From Symbiodinium microadriaticum (Eukaryota > Sar > Dinophyceae > Suessiales > Symbiodiniaceae), in the NCBI GenBank assembly GCA_001939145.1, contig LSRX01000813.1, positions 131,969 to 195,968 of the forward strand: a DNA stretch of 64,000 bases. The letters run 5' to 3'. How positions within the stretch are numbered: the stretch's first letter is position 1; every line of letters begins with the position of its first letter. Below, in pieces: positions 23,754-34,200 of the stretch. The notes beneath the pieces are model-generated. The model did not search any database. It worked only from the letters and a program-made list of their open reading frames with translations, and was not told where the DNA came from. Made by a program: the position numbers and the translations under genes.

Positions 23754-26172
23754 TGCACCTCCTTGTCCTTAGCCCTGCCGAAAGAAAGAGAGAGAGAGAG
23801 AGAGAGAGACTGCAGAAACGTGCAGAAAAGAAAGAGAGACTGCAGAACCGCCAAAAATGGAGGGTAAAGAGGGCGAGAGAGTGCCAGGGAGAGCGCAAGG
23901 GAAAGGAAAAGGAGAGATGGAAAGATAAGTGTTTTTGACTTCGGCTGAACTTCAGCATTGTGTCTGCTGCACAAAAGCCTGTCCCAGTCTCATGTGAATC
24001 TTCCTACGCCCCGAAGCTCTATGCGTCCATTGTGTTCTGTGCCGATCCAGTTCCACCTTGATGGCTACTGGGAGACGCGTGTTTTGCACAGTCCTCAAAG
24101 TGGTCCTCTGCCGATGTTCCCCACGTGAAAGAATCTCCTTGATGGGTGCAGCGGGTGGAGTCGGCGGTCGACCGAGTCGGCAGTTCCAGCCGTAACCCTA
24201 GCCCGAATCCGCTGGATGGCTTCCCTCTCCTGCGGTTTATGCACTTCCGGTGTTCCTCTTCTGATGGACAGGCCGTGTGGCAGATGGCCCGGAAAGCCGT
24301 GAAGGTCCGGTCGAGGCACCAAGGATTTAGAGGCAAAAGCGTAATATTACGCTTCTAGCACTCGACACGTGGACTACGTTGCGTAGTGAAATCGCGCTTG
24401 CAGCAGGGTGTTAGTATGGTTGCGGTCGCAGGTCGTCCTCATCTCCCGGGAAGCGAAAGTCGAGGACTCCTCACGCTCTCTGTTAGGGCAAGGGCTGGTC
24501 GGCTCGAATAGAACCCGTGCTCCAATTCCACGGCATGTCTATTTAGACGATTGAGGCCACAATTGCAGCAAGGCTTTGCGTCAGGTTTGGTCAGCTTTTC
24601 CATCTTAGGTTAGGGCCCATCTGATCGCCAAGCTTCAAGATGACTGTCTGCACTCTGCGGCTGGTCTTTGCTTTTCACAGCTTGTGCCAGGTCCCGAGAT
24701 CGTGACAAAGCCAAGGCAGCTGCTTTGGCCTAGTGTGTGCACTGCACCGCCCTTTGCCTTTGCGCTCCACGCTCATGGCCCTGATAGGCAAAGCGTCGAA
24801 AGAAGAAACATAGGCCTTCACGGGCTTTGCTGCTGTGCTGATGTAAATGTAGTGGCTGCTTTCAGCCTCTCCTTAGTTAATTTTATGTCGCATAGAGGAG
24901 CTGCACCTGTGGGTGTTTTCGAGAGATGGAAGGAAGTGCGTTGGGGGCTGCCGCGGTTGCGGGTTTTCGCAGGGAGCGTACACGGGGTCGGTCGTGTTGT
25001 GTGGAGGGGTTTCGAAGATGGGAATCCGGGGGCGGCGCGCTGGTGAGATTCAGTTCATTTCAGTTCCAGTCCGAGCTCCAGAATGCACCGTCTTTTTTTT
25101 TGGTTTTTGAGGGCGGGGAGGGGCAAACGGGCTGGGCCAACGGGGATTCAGTCTGAGGGTCGGGCCAATTTGGGGGGACGGAGAGTGTTCGAGAGCCTCT
25201 GGCCTCACTTGTTTTACCAGACCGGAGACGCTCCGTGGGAGTTGCACCGCCAGGAATGTACCACCGCAGTGACCTGTTGGGCATGTAGTTTGCTGCGGAT
25301 CTGATCATCCGTGAAATCACGTCGGGTGGCTGGTGTGTGCACGGTGGATGAGGCTGTGCTTGTCCATTCTGATGGGCTTCCTGATGTGCAAAGGGCGACA
25401 GAATCACATGCTCGCGTCACGTCATGCAGCCAAACAGCCGAGCAGCGGCTCACCTTGGACTCGAGCAGCAAGTCCGCACGCAAACGCACGAGCACAGGCC
25501 CCATTCGAGCACAGCGGTTCAAGCACCGGTGATTCGAACACCAGATGAATCAAGCACTCGACGTGGTACCTTTCGGGTTGTAGGGTTTTAGGGTTCCTTA
25601 GATGCTCTGAATCTCAACAGCAGGTGTGGTTTGCTGAAAACGCCAATCCAGGAAACAGATGGAACACCTCGAAGCTCCTAGTTTCAGAGTGATATCGGGC
25701 TGCACAGGTGGGAGGGTTTAGATGGGCTTTGTGAGCCCAGTCTGCCGTGATGTTGCTGCTCAGTTGAAGGTCATAGGTTTCTATGTTGTCTTTGAGCTTT
25801 GTTACAAGACATCCTAGTCCTGAGCCCGGTGCCCAAATCTGGCACTGTCAGCACAGGAATCTCTGCAGTATCTTCCGAGAGGACCCAGTGCGCGATTCCC
25901 CGCCGGGTGAGCGACTCTTTTTGTTCCAGTGCACGAATACCGACCTTCCGGTGAGCACCTAGGTTTTACCGGTTCTCGAATCAGTGTTGTACCTAGGTCC
26001 GCATCTTGAACAAGTTGAGTCATTGAGTACTCCCTGACACCCCACGCAGAACGGCTCTGTTGCAACAGGTCGACTTCCTCCAGTGACAGGCGCATCACCT
26101 TGTGGAGGGTGTGCAGACTAGGCTACGAAAGCCTCCACTGGCTTCCTGTGCTAGAGGTAAACCGCAGGAGCG
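20054..26172. other. About 6 kb without a confirmed gene
   Basis: Several long overlapping frames are present: plus 20507-20905, plus 20802-21221, minus 20954-21496 and plus 21609-22172. The segment at about 20637-20789 (TVPEVDSIVLGGSIRAGRFL, ending before CATTAC|GTAAGC) is the best exon candidate but has no partner. A GA-rich composite repeat sits at 23715-23813. The rest shows nothing I can support. Confidence 0.4.
23715..23813 (+). repeat. Composite (GA)n repeat, copy 1
   Basis: Two (GA)n tracts flank a short unique core that contains TTAGCCCTGCCGAAAGAAAG. The same plan, with GTAGCCCTGGTGAAAGAAAG, recurs at 47632-47733, so this is a dispersed element and not only a microsatellite. Confidence 0.7.
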
Positions 26173-26509
26173 ATGTGCTGCTTTTTTGCGAGGAGTTGCC
26201 AAGATTCCTCCAGCGTTGTGGAGGTGAAGAAGGAGGCAGACCCAGATGCACCTGTCAGACAGACAGAGGAAAGCGTCATTGTCATGAGCAGGGCGCAGTG
26301 CATCAGACTCGAGAGACATGGGACAAGCAGTCCAGCTCTGGGAGCAGAGTGTTGCCTGCAGGATCCAGCTCTGGAAGAAGCGCGAAAGTTGCAGGTGTTA
26401 TGCGACGGTTGAGCTTTGTTTCGTGGCTTGGCCGCTGGAGCCTCCAGTTACTCCTGTGCAGGCCCAGAAAGAGGAGAAGCTGATAGAAGAGGAGGCGGAA
26501 AGGACCTAG
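26173..26509 (+). CDS. Small acidic protein with Cys-rich N terminus, two exons, hypothetical
   Basis: ATG 26173 opens MCCFFARSCQD, followed by VVEVKKEADPDAP and DPALEEARKLQ (to 26394). A 46-base intron, CAG|GTGTTA to CTGGAG|CCT, restores the frame, and the protein ends PPVTPVQAQKEEKLIEEEAE plus RT at the TAG (26507-26509). Product about 96 residues. The paired cysteines next to the start could be acylated; that is inference. No family is recognised. An upstream start in another exon is possible. Confidence 0.5.
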
Positions 26510-27311
26510 TTGAAGGCGGTTGATTCAGCCGGTGATTTCCATTGCCTTGCGAATATGCCACCATGTAGCTGGAAAGCTCCCTTGCTACAATGTGGAGGTT
26601 CGGGCATAGCAGAGCTGTGGGCACCATCCTTTGCCAGCTGTATCTTCAGCTCGCAGTCCCGACAAACTTCCGTTGATTAGGAACGGCCCTCGTCAGCCAC
26701 AGTACTTTGCTAGGAGTAGAGCACGTGACACCATGGCCCTAGAAGGAGGGTTCGCCAGGCCAAAAGCCTGCCTGTTCAGCAGCCTCCCCCGCTATCGTAC
26801 AGGTAGACTCAAGGTCTCAAGTAGCCCTTTTCTCATCACGTTGGGCTTAGCTTCACGTCCCTGCTTGCTGGGAGTGTGCTCCTGACGTCCTGAATCCTGA
26901 TGTTGCCCATGTGAAATTGCCGCAGCTACCGAGCCGTTGTGCCACGAGTGAGAATACCCGCACAGAAGCCCAAGCGAGGGTTTCGAAACCCAGAGCCGGT
27001 TCGCACGCGCTGTCAAGTGCCCGTGCTCTTGCTTGAGAGGTTGCCCGTCGCTACGATGCAGAGCTGCAGCGGGTCTTCGAACTTCGCTTGGCGAGCATCG
27101 AACACCGGGAGCTCGTCCGGATCCCGGACATTTGGACAAGAGTCGGAGTTGTGGGCTGGCACGGGGATGAAACCTGCCAAAACACACGCTGTTAGCCCTG
27201 CTGCCCACATTTATCGTGGCACGTTTCTTGAGAGTCGTATTCGTGCATGCTACTCGTCATCCAATATGGCTAGTTGAACCAGTGCAGTGCAATGCCTTAT
27301 TATGTCAGCAG
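26510..27311. other. Ambiguous 0.8 kb
   Basis: The minus frame 27013-27210 begins MWAAGLTACVLAGFIPVPAH, which resembles a signal peptide, and continues SDSCPNVRDPDELPVFDA. The plus frame over the same bases is also open. I cannot decide between them. Confidence 0.3.
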
Positions 27312-27464
27312 CTGCGGGAGATCGATGGTGCCACGCTCTTGGCGGCTTTGACAGCCGATCCTGATGACGGGGAGGCGGAGGTCGTCGAGAACATCACCAG
27401 GGACAGTGTTTTTGCCAAGCAGGAGGAGATGCAAAAGACCGTGGCCCGCCTCAACCTGAATTAA
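27312..27464 (+). CDS. Terminal exon of an unrecognised gene
   Basis: After a TCAGCAG acceptor the plus frame reads LREIDGATLLAALTADPDDG, then EAEVVENITRDSVFAKQEEM, and ends VARLNLN with a TAA at 27462-27464. The composition is acidic and helical, typical of a soluble C terminus. Preceding exons were not found. Confidence 0.45.
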   Translation: MREIDGATLLAALTADPDDGEAEVVENITRDSVFAKQEEMQKTVARLNLN

Positions 27465-27488
27465 GATGAGGATACCGCGTCCACGCCC

Positions 27489-28049
27489 ATGGCAGCAGCG
27501 GTGACGATTTCAGGGGCAGGTGTGGCGTCTTTGGCGGCGGCTGCTTCCTCGACGTGCACAGGCGTCCTCCAAGCAGCCGACCCTATGCAGCACGGACAAG
27601 GGTTCGGATGGTCTCCTCAAGATCCAGGGCGGAACTGCAGCTCCTGTGCTCTTCTTGAGCCTGAGGCACTTTGCATACCCTTTCAGTGCTTGAGAGCAGC
27701 AAAGATCTGCCCAGCCTACTGGGATGTGATCCTGGCCAATCGTGCATCTGCGATCAAGCACCTCTACCCTTCAATAGAAGATCTCATAGCACAGCGCCGG
27801 CCTTGCGTTCTCTGATCCGCCTCCGATTCCAAGGTGTGCACCGAAGGATGGTTGGCCGTCAAAGAGACTCGTCATCCATGGGCCTTCGTCAAGGGTGGGC
27901 CGAAACGACTCATCGCGGCCTTGGAGATGCTAAGGTCCTTAGTCGTGACCTCCTTCTTCATCAAGAATAATGACCAGGACCGGAGCAGCGCTTTCCTATC
28001 ATTCCCCTGCTCTTTGACAAACAAAGGAGCATTTACTCCCTCCTATTAA
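27489..28049 (+). mobile_element. Probable retroelement-derived remnant
   Basis: One plus frame runs 27489-27815, stops once, and continues in the same frame to 28049. The part at 27840-27945 reads TRHPWAFVKGGPKRLIAALE followed by MLRSLV. From memory, this resembles the RNase-H-like part of dinoflagellate reverse-transcriptase elements (PWxFxKGxPxRxIAALELL). The upstream part contains ICPAYWDVILANRASAIKHL. No reverse transcriptase core (YxDD) is visible, so if it is a retroelement it is a decayed fragment. A host exon is the alternative. Confidence 0.4.
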
Positions 28050-28531
28050 CAGCAAGTCCAGGAAGATGCCGGGCGGACGAGCTTACGCACCCCGACTACC
28101 AAGGCTGCAATCCGGAGCGCCGGCTTCGTGTCACCCGGCTTTCACTTTCACCTTTTGCACCTCGTGCTGGAATCTGATTCCGTCTAGTTTGCGACACTCC
28201 CGCACCTGCACGGTGAGGCCGAGAGTTCCCCCATTCGCTCGAACGAGATGTGGGACTTTTCTCGCCAGGCACATCAGTGCCACACCAGTGTTCGTTTGGA
28301 TTATTGCGGAGGGGCCCTATAGTCACAGGCTTTGGGAGCCTTTGGCCCCGAATTGCTCGTGCGGCCCTCTCGGATTGCCACCTCCAGCACGAAGAAGAAA
28401 AGGGAAGTGTGCGTGTGGTTATCCTAGGGTTCCGCTGTGCTCGCGTTCGTTGACATAAGTGTTTATTCAGGTATACTATCGCGAAGTCAACTTGACGCCA
28501 GTGGTAGCAGAGCATAGCGCACAAAGGAAGA

Positions 28532-30102
28532 ATGCCGAGAAATATAAGACAGCGTAGCAGCACAGCAGAAACCAACGAGGTGAAGGTGAAAGTGGAGGAG
28601 GCGCCCGATTTGCCGGTGCGGTCGGGAGTCTGCATGTGTACCCTTGTGAAAACTCCGGCCGGCTGGCATCGTTTACAGCGGAGGAAAAGACCCGCCTCGA
28701 AGCGATCATGCTGAAAGAGGTGCCGTCGGTGTAGGGCGCAGTGATCACGCCCACCGCAGAACGATTTGCAGCATCATCACTGCTCGCTATTTGCTCTCAT
28801 GTTGTGAAAAGGCAGTGTCTCTCTCGTTGTGTTTCATTTGCTGCTACGCGTTTTTTCTACAGACTTCTCCTGCAACAGGTGGAGGAGACGAAAGCACAAA
28901 TTCTGGAGGCTCCATGCCATGCGTAATGCCTTCCACGTGCCGGCATACGTTCAGGCCCGTGACGTCCACTGTGCTGGTCAGGAAATGGCTCACAAGAAGC
29001 AGGACGAAGAAGAGAAGGCGGAGAGTGGCAGAGACACAAGTAGCTCCGTTTCACGAGATCCGGCGGGTGTCGCGGCAGGAGAAGGCGCTTGCGGAAGAGC
29101 GGAAGAAGGAGGCCAGGCCACCAGGCCTCGCTAGGCTCGCGTCTCCGAGGAGGCTCTGAGATTCCACGCAGGAGGAGCTGAAGGAGCTCGAGCAGCGGAA
29201 GCTGCGTCCGCCTCAGTGGGGATGGCGATCATCAACTCAAGAGCATTGGTTGTACAGTACTTCTGAAATGGCATGTCTTGAGACAGCTGGTCTTCTTCAC
29301 TCCATGATGCTGAATGGTAGATGGGGAGGGGCTCGGAGAGTCGTTCGATGTTCCCAGGTTGGAGCAGAAGGCTAAAGTTGACGAGGAGCGGCTCAAGGCC
29401 GGAAGAAGAAAGCCCGGGCGTCTTCGTCTTCGTGCTTTCCTAGCAGAGTTTTGCATATTGCGAGTGATCGTGATGGCGATGGTGTCGAAGATGGACGGAT
29501 GGCTGGATGCATGGATGATAAAAACGGCGATGGCGACGTAGGCGATGATGGTGACGAGGACGACGACGACAACTAAGGCATGGAGGGCAGCGACTTGTTT
29601 TGGGTTGCAATTCGTTTGTGATACCGGGTTATGGAGTGGTTTCCTGCAGTTGTGGCCATGCGACTGGGAACGGCTCTGCAGAGGGCAGTGCAACACCTAA
29701 GACGGCAGGCATGGCGAGTGAAGCCCAGGCTTCTCGACACTGCACAGCTTGAACTTTGGGGATCCTGACTTTGCAACTTCTACAATGGTGAAAATCACGT
29801 TTTAACCACGTCAGCACACCGTGTGTTCTCTGAAATGTGATGCAGGAGCTGGAGCAACGTCAAGAGACCAAGCGGAAAGAGCGCCAACACAAGGCCCAGG
29901 AGGAGCAGAAGAAGGCCTCGAGTCGCGACGCATGCAGCAGAGTTCAGGCCGCAAGAAGAAGTCTGCCTCCCCACTTGAGGCCTTCAAAGCAGCCTTTCCA
30001 GATCTTGTGCAGGCTGCAGAGACCTCTCGCCTTTTAAATACGAAAGGCCAGCGCGCCGTGCAGTGCTCAGAGCCTTGGAGAGACATCCGGAGCAGTGAGT
30101 AG
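28532..30102 (+). CDS. Charged coiled-coil protein, nine exons
   Basis: Starting at ATG 28532 (MPRNIRQRSS), exons that keep phase are: 28532-28637 (or 28625), 28679-28719 (EEKTRLEAIMLKE), 28879-28908 (VEETKAQILE), 28982-29017 (EMAHKKQDEEEK), 29058-29111 (RQEKALAEERKKE), 29172-29200 (EELKELEQRK), 29358-29397 (LEQKAKVDEERLK), 29846-29893 (ELEQRQETKRKERQHK) and 29938-30102. Seven consecutive exons are Lys/Glu/Gln-rich heptad-like sequence, and all joins preserve it. Introns include 41, 40 and 44 bases; five internal donors are GC. The tail reads RKKKSASPLEAFKAAFPDLV and stops at 30100-30102, or is spliced onward at a GTGAGT three codons earlier. Function is unknown; such proteins are often cytoskeletal or scaffold parts. 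Confidence 0.68.
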
Positions 30103-31223
30103 TGGCCCTGGCAGTCAAGTTTGCCTGGCATGAGGCCGTGGGCTTCAAGCTGAAATCGAGCGTCCTCTGAGCTGTCGGTTACAGTGCAACCGGCAGCCCA
30201 CACTGCTCACGTCCAGCATGATGCAGGTAGCAAGAGTTATGGCTCCCGTTGGCAATCCAGGTTCTACAGCCGCAGTCCTGAACACAAATCCGTAGTAAAG
30301 GCTCAGCGCAGAGCTGACACTTGGATGACCATGAAATCATTGATTGTGGTAGGAGTTTGAGAACCCAAAAAGGCTTGATTGCTGCACGCACCAGATCAGC
30401 TTCGTGGCGAACACCATCCTAGTGGCACAAAGTTCTGGAAGCCTGCAACCGAGCTCCGTCCACGCAGACCCTTTAAAAGGGACGGGGTGGCCGCAACGTG
30501 GGCATCTCCTGCGCAACGCGGGCATCGCCTCCGCATCTCGTCAGCATCTTTCCCCAACTGTCGCCAGTCTTCGGTTTCCCTTCTGGCAGTACTGCACTTC
30601 ATGAACCCCTCCGGGCAGCCTCGGGTAGCATGGACTCCAAGTTTGCTATCGTGGGACGGGTGCTGTGGTCAGCGGGTTAGCGACTTTTTGATCCTGTGCT
30701 CCGGCCGCCCCGAATGTTGAGTGGATGAAGATGGCGATTTCGATGACACGGGATGATGACGACGCTTGTGGTAATGATGTGATTGTGGTGTTTGATGAAG
30801 GTGATGATAGCTGTGATGATGTTGATAGTTGATAGTGATGCAGCGGCTGCTGATGATGCTGTCGTGGAGACTGAGAGGAAGAGGAGGACGAACAGGAGGA
30901 ACAGAGGTCGCGGAGGAATAGGAGAACGATGAGATCGGAGATATGGGGGATGGAGGCAGTGAGTTCAGGTCATGTTTGTGATGGCCTTCGCAGGTATTGA
31001 CATGTATGCTGTATGCATTCAAGATGTCGCGCCTTTTCGCAGGTGGTTGGGTTGAGTCCAGGCTGCCATGTCCCAAAAGGCCGGTGCCTGTGCAAATGAG
31101 TTTGGTAAAAGGCACGGAAACATCACGCTTGTGCATCTTTGCACGGCATCCGCTTCGTGTCAACTGTACGGACATGACGCAACTGGGACACGCATCTGGG
31201 ATGATTAGACACGCCCTGCACAG
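30103..31223. other. Interval between the coiled-coil gene and RAD23
   Basis: Nothing firm is seen. A GATGATG-rich patch runs at about 30720-30870. The initiator exon of RAD23 should be here, because its first recognised exon starts with Val and not Met. Confidence 0.5.
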
Positions 31224-34200
31224 GTCACCTGCCGACCTCTGAAGGGTGACACCTTCACGGTGGAGGTGTCAGATGAGGTGCGTGAACATGACTTTGTCCT
31301 TTCGCGAAGCCGTGCCAATGGTTCTTGATCGGCAAAGTGTTGTTGAGTCTCTTTGTAGCCCCGAAAGCCAAGAAGCTCAGTCAAGGCTCATGACTGGTAT
31401 CACCCCTTGGGAATTCTGGTGCAGTGTGAAGGCGACGGTGGCTGATCTGAAGAAGTCAATCTGCGAGAAGTTCCCAGAGCTCGTCCCTCAGGAAAGGAGA
31501 CAGGCAGTCGCATTGAACTGGGGGTGCTTTGCAGTGATTCAGCAAGCCGATCCGGCAAGGCGAGGTTGCTCGCGCCCACAAGTCCTCAAATGAACTTCAA
31601 TCCGATGAGACTTTGCTCGGGCTTCTGGCGGTGCTTTTGGCGCAAATTTTGGCCACATGTCCCAGGATGCTGGCGGAGCAGCAAAAGCTTATTCACCAGG
31701 GCAAGATTTTGGTCGACGAGACACACGTGAAGGAGAGACAATGTCGGATTGCAAGCAGCCTTCTGCCGAGTGCTGAGAGTTGGAAAAGTGCAAGACGGGA
31801 GTCAAGTTGAACTTGGGATTTTCGCTTGGAAAGAACAATTGGTCCTTTGATGCGGCCAATAAGAGCAGGACATTGGCATTAAGGAGGGGGAGTTCGTGGT
31901 GGTCATGGTGGCCAAGGCTGTGGCCGGGTATGAGATTTCATGATACGCATCACAAGAGGAAGAGGATGCCCACCGCTGTATACAGATGTAGGAGATTCTG
32001 CTTGGCTCCGTGCTGGTTTATTTGGCGAAGGTTTGCAATATCCCCTACTAGTACTGGCATATTCGTTTGGTGCTGGCAACTGCAAGGGGATGCTCGTGCA
32101 GTGAGAACATAGGATTTCGGCAGGCTTGTTTGCAAGGTGAAGCGCCAGAATAATTTGGTATTGGGGATCTCCCCTCTTGATTGGAAGGGGGCGTCAAGAG
32201 TAAGTTCTGCGTTGGTCCGCTAATGTGTACTGGTAGCCCTGTATGGACAAGGGGGCATTGCAGGGGGGGCATTGCTATGCTAATCTAACATTCCGCGACG
32301 TTCCCCTCGCTTGACCATCCCCATCTCGGCCAAAGCCCCAGCTTCTAAAGTGAGGTGCAAAGTCTTGTACTGCATCTCAGCCCGAGCTCGACCTCAACAT
32401 GCAGGCAAAGCCTCCCCCGACTCCGGCTCCGGCTCCGGCTCCGGCACCTGCAGCTGCGCCTGCACCGACGCCAGCGCCGGCGAGCAAGCCGGCTGTGAGA
32501 GGACTCACGGGTTTCGGTTTTCCAGGCTTTGGAGTTCACTTACTTCGGAGCAAGCCGAACAGCTATGATTCCCATGCTCGCGGTACGAGGTGCTGAACAG
32601 GCCCGGAAATTTGTGGAGAAGCTTAGGTGCCCCAGCTGCACCAGCGGCGGTGGATGCCGGAGCCGTTGCGACCTCAAGTCTCTGATGTGGAGGGCCAATT
32701 CGCGAGGTTCACATGTTGTTGCCGGGCCCATAGCGAGACTTCCAGAAGCTTCATAGAGCACCACCTGTGCAACATGCTACCTCCTCGAAGAGAGCAGCCT
32801 AATTGAATCCTGATATTCGCGTTTACAGGCGAGTGCACTTGGCATGCCCATCTTGCGGACTTACTCTTCATGTCTGCGGACCATCCAAGAGCTGAGGGCC
32901 GAATGCTCCAGGCAAACGAGAGTTTCAGAAAGTCCAAGTTTCTCAGCTCCGAACCCCGAAAGAGCCGAGGCAGCAGCTGCGACAGTTGTTGGCGGCACAG
33001 CAGCGGAGTCGTGGGAGCCCCAGCATTGCGAGGACGAGCGAACGCTGCCACAGCCCCAATGTCACAGTGCAATACGACATGCGGTAAAGGGAGCGGATGC
33101 ATGCGAGAAGACTCAAATAGAGCACGATGTAGCACACTGCAGCAAGCTCCGACGCGGCCCGGTCCAGTAGTTCATCTCGAAAGTAGTCAACTCTTCCCAG
33201 CAGCACGTTCCGTTCCAGTACTCAGGTACTCAACGGCCCTTTCACAAATTCAGCATGTATACCGTATAAACGCCGCACACTGGTTGGATTCGTCGGCACA
33301 GATGCAGGATTGCATAGGTGGGTGACTGCTCAGGTTCATGCAGCTGCATGTTCACAAGCCCCCTTGAATAGAATTCGGTCGCATGTGTGCGGTGCAGAAC
33401 TTGGAGAGCTTCCTCAGAAGGGGAAGTGGGATGTCGACCCGTGGTGTCATCGCCACTTCTTTTTGTAGGCTTTCTTAAGCACACGACCCACCCTGTCCAG
33501 GACCGTCCAGCAGCTGATGGAGATGGGCTTCGACAGACCGCAGGTTGAGCGATGTTTGCAGGCGAAAGACGGTCTCTGGAGTTTCCTCGTTGATTTTTCC
33601 CTGAATGCTGCATCTTCGACTTGGAGGCCCTGCTTAGCTTTGCTTGCCCTGAATGGAACAGCTTTCAGTGCAGGCAGCTTTCGGAAATCCTGACCGGGCT
33701 GTTGAGTATTTGATGTCGGCGGCCCAGCTTTGACTGTACCAGAGGCAGTGGCAGGGAGGCGATTCGCAGGTTTCTGGAGTTCGGTCAGAGCGCTCGAGAG
33801 TTGTCGAGAAGCGTTCCAACTCCCTTCACTGTGACAGGAGTGGAATTCCTGCTGGGGTCGGCATGGCAGTCCTGTCCTCGGTTGCTCTTCTGCCCTGACA
33901 ACCCGAAGAGCTAGCGGAGGCGGGCCTTGGTCGGGGTCCCGATTTGTCAGCGGGGAAAACAGGAGGCAGCAGGACGCAGGTTGCACGAATGCATGCACGA
34001 GTCACGAGTGTGTTCAGTACTTTACTGTATGTGTGCAGGCATGTGAGTATGTATTACACATGTGCATATACACACGTACATACACATAGATAGATGTTGT
34101 ACATGCGTATTCATGCGAAGAGGCGCGCAGTGCAGGTTTGTATATGAATGTCAGCCGTTTTCGTCTACCGGACGTCGCCATAGACATGTGTCGAGCAAGA

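Noticed and set aside
33447-33998. 183-codon minus-strand open frame
   Set aside because: It is the antisense shadow of the RAD23 UBA1 exons and adjacent introns.
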